DNA of 64,000 bases, taken from NCBI GenBank assembly GCA_003222975.1, contig QHXN01000011.1:1-64000 (forward strand), written 5' to 3'. The notes beneath the pieces were generated by a model. That model worked only from the letters and a program-made list of their open reading frames with translations, was not told the DNA's origin and did no database searches. This stretch comes from Acidobacteriota bacterium (lineage in GTDB: Bacteria; Acidobacteriota; Blastocatellia; Pyrinomonadales; Pyrinomonadaceae). The position numbers and the translations under genes are program-made. Below are positions 16,400 through 25,493 of the stretch, in pieces. Within the stretch, counting starts at the first letter, position 1. Every line of letters starts with the position of its first letter.

Positions 16400-19300
16400 A
16401 TGAAAACAAATTACCGCGTTTTGTTTATTGTTGCTGTGTTTGGAATCACGCTGATTAAGGCAGCGGTTAACCCTCACGGTTCAACCTATGCAGTCGGCGC
16501 TCGCGTCGCGGTCAATGCGGCTTCTGGCGACGACCTCTTTGCCGGTCTTCGCTGGCGCAACATCGGCCCGTTTCACGGCGGACGAGTTTCGGCTGTGACC
16601 GGCGCTATAGGGCAGCCGGGCGTGTTCTATCTCGGGGCACCCGCTGGCGGCATTTGGAAAACGACAAACGCGGGCGTGTCGTGGTCCCCGATCTTTGATC
16701 AGTTCACGAACGTCGATAGCATCGGTGCCATTCAGGTAGCGCCGTCCGATCCCAACATTGTCTATGCCGGCACGGGCGACTCGGTTGGCGGTTCGTCCGG
16801 CGACGGCCTGTACAAATCGACCGATGCCGGCAAGACGTGGACGCACATCGGGCTGGAGGAGACAGCGAAGATCAACAAGATGGTCGTTGACCCGAAAGAT
16901 CCGAACATCGTCGTCGTTTCGACGCAGCGTGACGCGCGCCATGACGGCCAGGGCATATACCGCACTACTGACGGCGGCAAGACATGGGAAAACACGCTTC
17001 GACCGGAAAACGCGAACGGCACGCGCGACGTCGAGTACGCGTTCGACATGCCGAACGTGATCTTCGCGACGTCACAGGGTGCCGGCGGCAGATTTGGCGG
17101 CGGCGGGGCGGCTCCGCAGGGGCCGAACGGCACGGCGCTCTACAAGTCGACGGACGAAGGTAAGACCTGGACCAAGGTCACTACGCTCCCGCCCTACACC
17201 GGCCGCACCAGCGTGGCGATCGCGATGCACACCGGCGGCCAGCGCGTTTATGTGATCGGCACCCCGCTTCAGGGCGGCTCGGGTCTGTATCGGTCCGACG
17301 ACCAGGGCGCGACGTGGCAGCACATGGCGGGCAATGATACGCGCGTCGCCAACGGCCAGGGTGATTACAGCTCTGGTGTTTGGGTCGACACACAAAACCC
17401 CGACATCGTTTACACGATCGCCACCACCGTCTATCGTTCGACCGATGGTGGAAAGACGTTTAGCGCGTTCAAGGGCGCTCCAGGCGGCGAGGACCCGCAC
17501 GTTGCATGGATAGACCCGACCGACAACAAGCGTATATTCTTCGGCTTCGATCAGGGCCCGGCCGTCACGCTCGACGGCGGTCAGACCTGGAGCGGCTATT
17601 ACCAGATCCCGATCGATCAGGTCTACCACATAACCACGGACAGCCGATATCCATACTGGGTACTCGCATCGCAGCAGGACACCGGAGCGATCATGACGCG
17701 CAGCCGCAGTGATCAGGGTCAGATCACCGAGGTGGATTGGTATCCCCTGCCGTCATCCGAGTTCGGCACTGTCGTGCCCGACCCGCTCAAGCCCACGACA
17801 GTTTACGGTGTCGGCTATGGCATAGGCCAGGGCAACGGGCTGATTAAGATCGATCTTGCGACCGGGCAGTGGGGCAACGTCGCGCCAAATTTCGGCACGG
17901 ACAGAAACCTGTACGCCGAGTCTCGTGATTTTTGGAAACGGTTCGACACCGCGTTCGAGCCTAAGGCGCTGTACGTCGGTTACAACTGCATTCTCGTAAC
18001 GCATGACGGGGCGCAGACATGGAAAGCGTTCAGTCCCGATCTCACCACACCGAAAGGTCAGCCGATGGTGCCGTGCGGCGTCGCTCCCGCGCCATCACCT
18101 GCGACCGCTCCAACACCGGTGGCCAAGGCGACTCCGACGTCAACTCCGGCGACTCCTGCGCCTTCGCCTTCGCCTACCCCGCGCGGTTCGATCTCCGATT
18201 TCTCGCTCTCGACCCTCAAGCAGGGCGTCGTCTGGTCCGGAAGCAGCACCGGACAGATCTATAACACGATGGACGGCGGCAAGACGTGGAACAACGTCAC
18301 GAACTTCGCCGATCTGCCGGCGAACGCCAACTTCGTCACCGTCGAGGCCGGACACAGCGACGTCAATACGGCCTACGTGCTCGCGAACGCCGGTTTCGGC
18401 CGTGGTCCTGCCCCCGCGGGCCCGGAGCAGCACTACATCTATCGCACGCACGACGGTGGCAAGACTTGGACTCGCATCGTCAACGGCCTCCCGACCGATG
18501 AACGCACGGGCAGTCAGGTGCACGTCATTCGAGAGGATCCCAAACAGAAGGGCTTGCTCTTTGCCGGTACCGAGACGACCGTCTACGTGTCGTTCGACGA
18601 TGGCGATCACTGGCAGTCGCTGCGGCTCAATCTGCCGAGCACGTCGATCCGTGACATGGTGTTCCACACTGACGATCACATGAACGATCTGGTCATCGGT
18701 ACATACGGCCGCGGATTCTGGGTGCTCGACGACATGAGTCCGCTGCGCGACATCGCGGCGAAGGCGCAGCAGATCACGACGGCGCCGGCATATTTGTTCA
18801 AACCGGGCGACGCTATACGCTCGCGGATGAACTCGAATTGGGATCAACCGATGAACCCCGAGATGCCGCACGCGCCGAACCCGCCGTTCGGAGCGCTCCT
18901 CTACTACCACCTGAGCAAGAAGCCGGCCGCCGAGATCAAGCTGCAGATCTTCGACTCGGCGAATAAGTTGGTGCGGACGATCACGAGCACGCCGCCGCCG
19001 ATGTATGAGCGGCCGCCGTATCCCGATTATTGGCTGATGTCCTCGTCTGAGCGCGCGCTCTCGACCAACGTCGGGACGAATCGCGTCAATTGGGATCTGC
19101 GTTATGACGATCCCCCGGGCTACAATCCGGACATCAATAACCAGATGAACTCCGCGCCGGGCCAGGTCACGCCGGCGCCGCACGGGCCGCTCGCGTTGCC
19201 GGGCACGTACACCGCCAAGCTGCTGGTGGACGGCGCCACGTACACGCAGACCCTCGTCGTGCACAACGATCCCCGCGTCGGCCAGAGTGCGGCCGTTATG

Positions 19301-19849
19301 TCAGCGCTGCGGGCACAGGATAAACTCGCGATGGCCGCCGTGCAGGGCATGAAGGATAGCTATGGTGCCAACGAGGAAGTAGCCGCGATACGCGCCCAAC
19401 TAGCCTCAATGACGCGCGGTTCACTCCCGCCCGATGTCGCGACGGCCGCTACCGCGCTCGATGCGAAGCTGGCGACGTTAGGAGCTGTCGGGGGCCGCGG
19501 CCCACGCGGCGGGGGCGGGTTCGGCGGTGGCCCCGCGCGTGCTCCCGGCAGCGTATTGGCTTTCTACTCGATCAACGGGATCTTCAACACGGCTCTCGGA
19601 CCGCTCACGCAGAACGGCATCGATATACCGCCCACCAAGGCGGAGGTCGACACGTGGGAATCCGGCTGCAAGGAGTACGCCGCGACGGCGAACGCGTGGA
19701 AGACGATGCTCGGCGTGGACTTGGTCGGATTTAACAGCCTGCTAACGAAGAACAACCTGACGCCGCTGAAGATCACGCCGACGGCACTGGCGGTGCCGGC
19801 ATCGTGCACGTTCGTGTGGCCCACTGCGACGGCCCCCTGGGGTAAATAG
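16400..19849 (+). CDS. Secreted BNR/Asp-box (VPS10/sortilin-like) beta-propeller protein
   Basis: 1149 residues with an N-terminal hydrophobic signal (VLFIVAVFGITLIKAAV). At least nine Asp-box motifs of S/T-x-D-x-G-x-T-W type are visible (STDAGKTW, TTDGGKTW, STDEGKTW, SDDQGATW, STDGGKTF, TLDGGQTW, THDGAQTW, TMDGGKTW, THDGGKTW), consistent with two propellers split by a Pro/Thr/Ala linker at about 560-600. The last 300 residues contain an Ig-like LPGTYTAKLLVDG segment and a Gly-rich patch (GGRGPRGGGGFGGG). Such proteins are annotated as glycosyl hydrolase/sialidase-like but mostly lack shown activity. Exported; role unknown. Stands alone, ending just before repeat R2. Confidence 0.85.
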   Translation: MKTNYRVLFIVAVFGITLIKAAVNPHGSTYAVGARVAVNAASGDDLFAGLRWRNIGPFHGGRVSAVTGAIGQPGVFYLGAPAGGIWKTTNAGVSWSPIFDQFTNVDSIGAIQVAPSDPNIVYAGTGDSVGGSSGDGLYKSTDAGKTWTHIGLEETAKINKMVVDPKDPNIVVVSTQRDARHDGQGIYRTTDGGKTWENTLRPENANGTRDVEYAFDMPNVIFATSQGAGGRFGGGGAAPQGPNGTALYKSTDEGKTWTKVTTLPPYTGRTSVAIAMHTGGQRVYVIGTPLQGGSGLYRSDDQGATWQHMAGNDTRVANGQGDYSSGVWVDTQNPDIVYTIATTVYRSTDGGKTFSAFKGAPGGEDPHVAWIDPTDNKRIFFGFDQGPAVTLDGGQTWSGYYQIPIDQVYHITTDSRYPYWVLASQQDTGAIMTRSRSDQGQITEVDWYPLPSSEFGTVVPDPLKPTTVYGVGYGIGQGNGLIKIDLATGQWGNVAPNFGTDRNLYAESRDFWKRFDTAFEPKALYVGYNCILVTHDGAQTWKAFSPDLTTPKGQPMVPCGVAPAPSPATAPTPVAKATPTSTPATPAPSPSPTPRGSISDFSLSTLKQGVVWSGSSTGQIYNTMDGGKTWNNVTNFADLPANANFVTVEAGHSDVNTAYVLANAGFGRGPAPAGPEQHYIYRTHDGGKTWTRIVNGLPTDERTGSQVHVIREDPKQKGLLFAGTETTVYVSFDDGDHWQSLRLNLPSTSIRDMVFHTDDHMNDLVIGTYGRGFWVLDDMSPLRDIAAKAQQITTAPAYLFKPGDAIRSRMNSNWDQPMNPEMPHAPNPPFGALLYYHLSKKPAAEIKLQIFDSANKLVRTITSTPPPMYERPPYPDYWLMSSSERALSTNVGTNRVNWDLRYDDPPGYNPDINNQMNSAPGQVTPAPHGPLALPGTYTAKLLVDGATYTQTLVVHNDPRVGQSAAVMSALRAQDKLAMAAVQGMKDSYGANEEVAAIRAQLASMTRGSLPPDVATAATALDAKLATLGAVGGRGPRGGGGFGGGPARAPGSVLAFYSINGIFNTALGPLTQNGIDIPPTKAEVDTWESGCKEYAATANAWKTMLGVDLVGFNSLLTKNNLTPLKITPTALAVPASCTFVWPTATAPWGK

Positions 19850-19879
19850 ACAGAGACCATGCAGCGGCCACAAGTGGAA

Positions 19880-20068
<189 letters not shown>

Positions 20069-20095
20069 TCCCTTTCTCAGACAACGATTTACAGG

Positions 20096-20120
20096 GGCGG
20101 GCGCGCACCCGCCTCTTTCT
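20096..20120 (+). terminator. Rho-independent terminator after the tRNA-Ser half
   Basis: GGCGGG-CGCGCA-CCCGCC hairpin (20096-20113) followed by TCTTTCT. Its position 27 bp after the tRNA end is typical of a native tRNA 3' flank and suggests R2 keeps part of the original tRNA-Ser locus. R3 has no equivalent. Confidence 0.6.
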
Positions 20121-20462
20121 GTCTTCGAGGCCCAAGTGACGACTTGGTGGGCTCGCGTGCCGACATACAAGTAATGGCTATCCTTCGGACGACCATTGAA
20201 GGCTGAATTTTCACCAAATGTCATGTCGTCTCGTCTGGTCTCAGCGTGTGCACCGGACTGCTAAGACCGGTGTGGCGCGGTGTGCCGGTGCTCGACTCTT
20301 TCGGGCTCGCGGGGGCGCTTGTCCGATGTAGGGAGCAGCCGCGCTTAAGATTCTTCGACGGATATCACGCGAGCAGAATCTAGAGAGATTCGGTCTTCAA
20401 CTTCCTTATGTAGGAAGAAGAATAAAATCGGCCCCCGATAGGGCGACACAAGTACGAGGGTA
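20121..20462 (+). other. Structured intergenic region, possible non-coding RNA
   Basis: No convincing gene in 340 bp, but several strong inverted repeats on the plus strand: GCTCGCG (20305-20311) with CGCGAGC (20368-20374), and AGATTCT (20348-20354) with AGAATCT (20375-20381). Each stem encloses part of the other, so they interlock (alternative folds or a pseudoknot). CTTCCT/AGGAAG lies further on. GGGAGCAGCC at 20331-20340 recalls the SRP RNA domain IV 3' strand, but the matching 5' CAGG is missing. The region ends at the strong terminator 20463-20505. Confidence 0.4.
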
Positions 20463-20505
20463 GCTGAGAGCGCACGGACGCATGTCCGTGCGCTCTCAGC
20501 TTTTT
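20463..20505 (+). terminator. Strong Rho-independent terminator
   Basis: A 17-bp perfect stem (20463-20479 with 20484-20500, arms start GCTGAGAGCGCACGGAC) closed by GCAT and followed by TTTTT. It terminates whatever is transcribed from the structured region upstream, since no plus-strand coding gene ends here; being palindromic it could also act on the minus strand. Confidence 0.8.
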
Positions 20506-20766
20506 CTATTCAGCTCGCTAATAGCCGTCGAGATTGCAACCGAAACAGGCCGGGCCTGTGTCTCCCCACACAGGCGACTGCGAGGTTGCCACAAATCTGG
20601 TTGACAGTGATTCCGGTACGCCGATCAGTAGTCTTCACGTTCTCAGTCCTCGCGTCAGGGGAAAGAATGTGGGCGAGGTCACATCAGGAACGGGCTGGCC
20701 GGGAACGAGCCCGAGAGGCACGCCGCGAAGATATTCGATCCTCAAGCGAGCGGCGGGTCGGAGTCG
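20506..20766 (+). promoter_or_regulatory. Leader/promoter region of the propeller-vWA-TPR operon
   Basis: 260 bp between the terminator and the first gene of the operon. It holds a perfect 8-bp hairpin (GCCTGTGT-CTCCCC-ACACAGGC, 20554-20575). No convincing -35/-10 pair or palindromic operator of the type at 247-289 was found. Confidence 0.3.
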
Positions 20767-22953
20767 ATGAAAGCGAGCCCACACAAAACGCACGTCGTGC
20801 AGGTCGAGCGGGAAGGAGTATCGCGCCCGCGCGTGCTTGCGCGGAAGTGGCTCCTGCTCGGGGCTGCCTTTGCGACCGCCGCCATGGGGTTCTGGATTTT
20901 CGCCGGAGTCCGACAGGCGCTCGACAAGATCGAACAGGCGCGCTCGCTCGCGGGGGCGCGTGACGTCGTGCCGTTCGAGAGGAAAAGGCTCAGTCCATTA
21001 AGAATGAACGGCGTCCGCCTCTTCCAGTCAACTCTGTCCGCGAGGGCGGTCGAACGTTTCAATGATTCCTACTTCGTCGCGACAGACGGCGGGCTGCTCG
21101 AACTGTCGCCGCGCGGACAGGCCGTCCGCCGGTTCAACGTCCTCGACGGTTTGGCCGAGAGCGATCTCACGAGCCTCGCCGCTTTCAACGGACGACTCTA
21201 CGTCGGCACGCGCAGCAAAGGACTCCTCACCTTCGACGGCGAACGCTTCGAGCAGTACGTCTGGCCGGATCGCGACGCGAAGACGATTACGGCGCTCGCA
21301 GTCGATCAGGAGAAGCTGCTCGTCGGCACGTTCGGCGGCGGGCTGCTCTCGTTCGACGGCGACAACTTCAAAGAGCTGCGCGCGGGCGAGGGCGACGCGA
21401 GGCTCGACGCCGTCACCTTCGCCGCGCGCCGCGGGTCGCGCCTCTACGTCGGCACTTTCAACGCTGGCCTCTGGGTCGAAGAGGGCGCGCGCTGGGCGCA
21501 CTACACTTCGTCGGACGGCCTCGCGTCGGAGCGTATCATCGGCGTCGTGGAGATCGGAGGGCAAGCTCTGGCCGCGTCCGACTTCGGATTGTCGTCGGCG
21601 AACGCGGACGGGCTCGTGCTCGCGCCCGGCGCGAGCGCGGGGCGCGCGTGGCAGAGCGTTCTCACCGTCCCGTCTCTCTCCGGCATCGGCCAATCAAATG
21701 GCCGCGTCGTCCTCTGCAAAGACGACGGCGAGTTCGCGGCGCTCGACATCCCGCGCGGCGGCGCGTCGGCGATCAAGGCACAGGAGATTGATTGGACGAA
21801 GCCGCGCGGGCAGCGTTCGGGCGCGCGCCTCGCCGCGACTGACAGCAGCCTGTGGCTGCTCGACAGCGGCGGCTTGAGAAGGTCTGTCGAAGCCGAAGCA
21901 GATCAGTTCCGACTCGCTTCCTCAACCTCCGGCGCTGACGCTGCGAAGCGTCGCGTCTCCTTCGAAGGCTTCGGCGAAGACGACTCGCCGCAGTCGCTGA
22001 CGAGCAACGTCGTCTCCGCGCTCGCGTTCGATTCGACGGGCCGACTCTGGGCAGGCAGCTTCCGCGAAGGCGTGGACGTGTTCGCGCCCGACGGCGCGCG
22101 CATCGCGCACGTCGAGTCCGACGAGCTGCGCGAGACAAACGCGCTCGCGCCGGACGGCGCGGGCGGCGTTCTCGCCTCCACCTCGCAAGGTCTCTTCCAC
22201 ATCGCCGCGTCGCTACGAGTCGCGCGCCTCGACGGATCAGAAAGACAGTCGGGCGGCGCGGTCACGCAAGTCGCGCAGCTCACAGAGCAGAGCGCGCGCG
22301 GCGCTTCGAGCACGAGCGGCGCTCCGAGCCGAAGAGAAAAACAGTCGCCGACGGATCAGGCAAAACAGCAGACGGACGATCAACTCGCGGTCGCCACGCC
22401 CAAAGGTTTGTCGCTCGTCGCGCAAGGTCACGCGCGCGTGCTGACGACCGTGCAGGGCTTGCCGAGCAACAGCGTCTATTCGGTCTTGCCCTTTGATGGT
22501 CGCGTCTATGCGGGCACGCTCGGCGGCTTCGCCGAAATCTCTTCGGGCCGCGTCGCGCGCGTTTTCAAAGACTCGAACTCCGCGCTCAAGGTCAACTGGG
22601 TGACGGCCCTGTGCGGCGCTGCCGGGCGCGTCTTCGTCGGCACATACGGCGGCGGCGTCTTCGAACTGCTGCCTTCGGGCGACCTGCGCGCGTTCGGGGA
22701 GACTGCGCGCGCCTTCGTCAACCAGAACGCGATCTGGTCGGACGAAGAGCGACTCTACGTCGGCACGCTCGACGGCGCGCTCGTCTTCGATCTCCAAACG
22801 CAGAAGTGGACGCGCGTGCGCGACGAACTGCCGTCGGCGACAGTGCTCAGCGTCGCGGGCCGCAGCGACCAAATCTACTTCGGCACGACCGCCGGACTCG
22901 CCCGCTTCGACAAAAAATTTTTCGACAAGAGTTTTCTCGACGCGTCCGAATGA
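20767..22953 (+). CDS. Membrane-anchored beta-propeller protein (two-component-propeller-like repeats)
   Basis: 728 residues. A single membrane segment at about 27-48 (WLLLGAAFATAAMGFWIFAGV) follows a basic N-terminus, so the rest should lie outside the inner membrane. Propeller blades recur with the pattern LYVGT...GLLTFDG, LLVGTFGGGLLSFDG, LYVGTFNAGLWVEEG, VFVGTYGGGVFELL and LYVGTLDGALVFD, as in the sensor domains of hybrid histidine kinases, but no kinase follows. The start at 20767 precedes the only signal anchor. First gene of a five-gene operon; 10 bp separate it from the VIT-vWA gene. Likely a scaffold or sensor of an envelope complex. Confidence 0.8.
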   Translation: MKASPHKTHVVQVEREGVSRPRVLARKWLLLGAAFATAAMGFWIFAGVRQALDKIEQARSLAGARDVVPFERKRLSPLRMNGVRLFQSTLSARAVERFNDSYFVATDGGLLELSPRGQAVRRFNVLDGLAESDLTSLAAFNGRLYVGTRSKGLLTFDGERFEQYVWPDRDAKTITALAVDQEKLLVGTFGGGLLSFDGDNFKELRAGEGDARLDAVTFAARRGSRLYVGTFNAGLWVEEGARWAHYTSSDGLASERIIGVVEIGGQALAASDFGLSSANADGLVLAPGASAGRAWQSVLTVPSLSGIGQSNGRVVLCKDDGEFAALDIPRGGASAIKAQEIDWTKPRGQRSGARLAATDSSLWLLDSGGLRRSVEAEADQFRLASSTSGADAAKRRVSFEGFGEDDSPQSLTSNVVSALAFDSTGRLWAGSFREGVDVFAPDGARIAHVESDELRETNALAPDGAGGVLASTSQGLFHIAASLRVARLDGSERQSGGAVTQVAQLTEQSARGASSTSGAPSRREKQSPTDQAKQQTDDQLAVATPKGLSLVAQGHARVLTTVQGLPSNSVYSVLPFDGRVYAGTLGGFAEISSGRVARVFKDSNSALKVNWVTALCGAAGRVFVGTYGGGVFELLPSGDLRAFGETARAFVNQNAIWSDEERLYVGTLDGALVFDLQTQKWTRVRDELPSATVLSVAGRSDQIYFGTTAGLARFDKKFFDKSFLDASE

Positions 22954-22963
22954 GGCACAAGCG

Positions 22964-25447
22964 ATGAAGACACGCTGGCTCGTTCTCCTTCCGCTGCTCG
23001 CGCTGCCGCTTCTCCCGCTGTCGCGCGGCAGCGCGCAGTCGGGCGTGCTCATCCCTTCGTCTGTCAAAGACGCGCCGGACGACTCGATCCTCTCGCTCGC
23101 GGTGATGAACGTTGACATGCTCGTTGACAACCAACACGCGCGCGTCCGCGTGCTGCAAATCTTCGACAGCCACACGTCGCAGGTGCTCGAAGGCAAGTAC
23201 CTCTTCGATCTCTCGCCGCGCGCATCCGTCTCCGACTTCGCCGTCTGGGACGGAGACACGCGCATCCCCGGCGTGATGATGGAGAAGCGGCGCGCCGCCG
23301 GAGTTTACGCCGCAGTCAAACAGCAGCAGGTCGATCCCGGGCTCTTACAACAAGACGACGAGCGCGGCGGCGCGACGGCCTTCACGGCAAAAGTCTTCCC
23401 CATCCCCGCGCACGGCACGAAGCGCGTCGAGCTTGAGTACACGGAGACGCTGCCCGTTGACGATCTGACCTCGCGCTTCAGCTTTCCGCTCAAGCCTTCC
23501 GGCGGCGCGGCGCAGCGCGTCGGCGAACTCAACCTGCACGTGCGCGTGCTGAGCGACTATCCAATCTCAACTCCTCAGTTCGCCGCCTCTTCATACGCGA
23601 TGCGCACGCTGCGCTCCGACCCGAACGACTTCGAGGCGGAGTATCAAGCGCACGACGTTACTCTCGCGGAAGACTTCGCCTTCGGCTACTGCATCACCGT
23701 GCCCGAGAGCACGCTCTCCGTCATCGCCAGCCGCGCGCCCGAACAGATCACCGCCTACGACCTGCGCGACCCAGCCCTCGCCGCGCCCAGCCCCGACGGA
23801 TATTTTCAAGCGACCGCGCTCTTCAACCAGAGCCCCAGAAGCGCGGCACAAGATGACGACAGGAACTCGCAAACGACAGCGACAAACGCGCAGGCCGTTG
23901 CGACGAACGCGCGGGCTGACGCGACCAACGCGCAAGCGGTTGCGACTGCCGACGCGCAGCCGCGCAACGTCATCATCATGCTCGACACCTCGCTCTCGAT
24001 GCGCGGCGACAAGCTCGCGCGCGCATACGAAGCCGTTGACTACTTCCTCCACGGCCTCGCGCCGCGCGACACGTTCGATCTCGTCCTCTTCAACTCCGAC
24101 GCGGCCGCGTTCTCAGACGAACCCGTGTCCGCGACGCCCGATCAGATCGAGCGCGCGCTCGACTTCATACGCACGTCAACGCTCGGCGGCGGCACGGACT
24201 TACGTAAGGCTCTCACAGCCGGCCTCGCGCTCGCGGAAAAACTTCCAACGGGCGAGCGCAACCTCGTCGTCATTTCAGACGCGAACCCGACGTTCGGCAC
24301 TTCGGACGCGAAGAAGATTCTCGGCGTGCTGAAAGGCGGCGCGTCGGCGAAGGGCGCAAGCGCCGTTTCAACCTCGCCGCGCATCTTCGCCTTCGCGCTC
24401 GGAGGCGACGCGAACAACACGCTCATGCAGGAACTCGCGCGCGCGACGCACGGCCACTACGCCGAAGCGCGCGAGACCGAAGACATCGCGCTCACCTTGA
24501 AACTCTTCTTTGCGAAACTCGGCGCGCCAAACGTCGAGGGCGTCCGTTTCGTGCCGGACGATCCGTCGAACTTCTACCAAATCTACGCGACCGACGAATA
24601 CACGACCGACGGCTCAAGCTTCTCCTTCGTCGGCCGCTACAAACATCCGACGCCGCAGACTTCTGCGAGAGTGACGGGCACATACGGCGCGGAGTCGCTC
24701 TCGCTGTCTCGGACGTTCGCGCTGCCTGAGTTCGACGACACGCACGCGCAACTGCCGCGCGTCTGGGCGCGCGCGCGCGTTGACGCCCTGCTGCGCGAGA
24801 TGGACTTGAACGGCGAGCGAGAGGATTACATCAGCGAGATCATACGGCTCTCCGAGAAGTACAAGTTCGTCACACCTTACACGTCGTTCATCGCCGCGCC
24901 GCGCGCCCTGCTGCGCCCGCGCCTGATCCAGCCGGGCGATCCTGTCATTCGTGTCAAGACCGATCCGTCAATCAAGTCCGTCTTCGCGGTGCTTCCGTTC
25001 GGCGAGACGCTGCCGCTCAAGTTCCTCGCACGGGCGGGCGTGTGGGAAGGAAGGTTCCTCGCGCCCGCCTGGATGCCCGACGGCTCTTACCGCTGCCGCC
25101 TGCTGATGACGGACGACGCGGGCAACGGCTACCAAGAGCAGAAGAGCTTTGTCGTTGACAGCCACGCGCCGAAGCTGAAGGTGACGCTCGCGCGCAACTC
25201 CCTGCGCGTGGGCGCAGAGCTGAAGGTGCGCGCGAGCGCGGACGCCGACGCCGTGCGTCTCACGGCGAAGATGTACGGCGCGCAGGCGGTCGAGCTGCGC
25301 TGGTCTGACGCGGAGAAAGCTTCGGTCGGCACGCTGCGCGTGCCCGCGTCGCTCGCGTCGGGGCGCTACGTCGTGACGGTCTCGGCGGAAGACTTCGCGC
25401 ACAACCAGTCGAGCGCGGAGGTCGAGATCGAAGTCATAGGCCGTTGA
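22964..25447 (+). CDS. Secreted VIT and von Willebrand factor A domain protein
   Basis: 827 residues with a clear signal peptide (WLVLLPLLALPLLPLSRGSAQS). VIT domain at about 35-250 (HARVRVLQIFDSH, KYLFDLSPRASVSDFAVWDG, EKRRAAGVYAAVKQQQVDPG, FPIPAHGTKRVELEYTE). vWA domain from about 334 with intact MIDAS start DTSLS (341-345), GGGTDLRKAL and VVISDANPTFG. The linker (304-332) is a run of imperfect TNAQAVA/TNARADA repeats. The C-terminal 200 residues look Ig-like. vWA MIDAS domains bind ligands through a metal, so this is a candidate adhesion or assembly factor of the envelope. It belongs to the operon beginning at 20767. Confidence 0.87.
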   Translation: MKTRWLVLLPLLALPLLPLSRGSAQSGVLIPSSVKDAPDDSILSLAVMNVDMLVDNQHARVRVLQIFDSHTSQVLEGKYLFDLSPRASVSDFAVWDGDTRIPGVMMEKRRAAGVYAAVKQQQVDPGLLQQDDERGGATAFTAKVFPIPAHGTKRVELEYTETLPVDDLTSRFSFPLKPSGGAAQRVGELNLHVRVLSDYPISTPQFAASSYAMRTLRSDPNDFEAEYQAHDVTLAEDFAFGYCITVPESTLSVIASRAPEQITAYDLRDPALAAPSPDGYFQATALFNQSPRSAAQDDDRNSQTTATNAQAVATNARADATNAQAVATADAQPRNVIIMLDTSLSMRGDKLARAYEAVDYFLHGLAPRDTFDLVLFNSDAAAFSDEPVSATPDQIERALDFIRTSTLGGGTDLRKALTAGLALAEKLPTGERNLVVISDANPTFGTSDAKKILGVLKGGASAKGASAVSTSPRIFAFALGGDANNTLMQELARATHGHYAEARETEDIALTLKLFFAKLGAPNVEGVRFVPDDPSNFYQIYATDEYTTDGSSFSFVGRYKHPTPQTSARVTGTYGAESLSLSRTFALPEFDDTHAQLPRVWARARVDALLREMDLNGEREDYISEIIRLSEKYKFVTPYTSFIAAPRALLRPRLIQPGDPVIRVKTDPSIKSVFAVLPFGETLPLKFLARAGVWEGRFLAPAWMPDGSYRCRLLMTDDAGNGYQEQKSFVVDSHAPKLKVTLARNSLRVGAELKVRASADADAVRLTAKMYGAQAVELRWSDAEKASVGTLRVPASLASGRYVVTVSAEDFAHNQSSAEVEIEVIGR

Positions 25448-25493
25448 AGTTTGTGATTAGTGAGTCGCCAAGAAGAGTGAGTCGCTGAAAGGT

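Noticed and set aside
20315-20345. Resemblance to bacterial SRP RNA (ffs): GTCC...GGGAGCAGCC next to a tRNA-Ser end, an order seen in some bacteria.
   Set aside because: The conserved 5' CAGG of domain IV is missing and the flanking arms pair asymmetrically, so it is not called as ffs.
20586-20963. A plus-strand frame overlapping the start of the propeller gene.
   Set aside because: Arg/Ala-rich composition, overlap with the membrane anchor of the real gene and no homology-like motif.
23870-23970. Short tandem repeats in the VIT-vWA gene, considered as a repeat array or CRISPR.
   Set aside because: They code for an in-frame low-complexity linker (TNAQAVA units) with no spacers of constant length.
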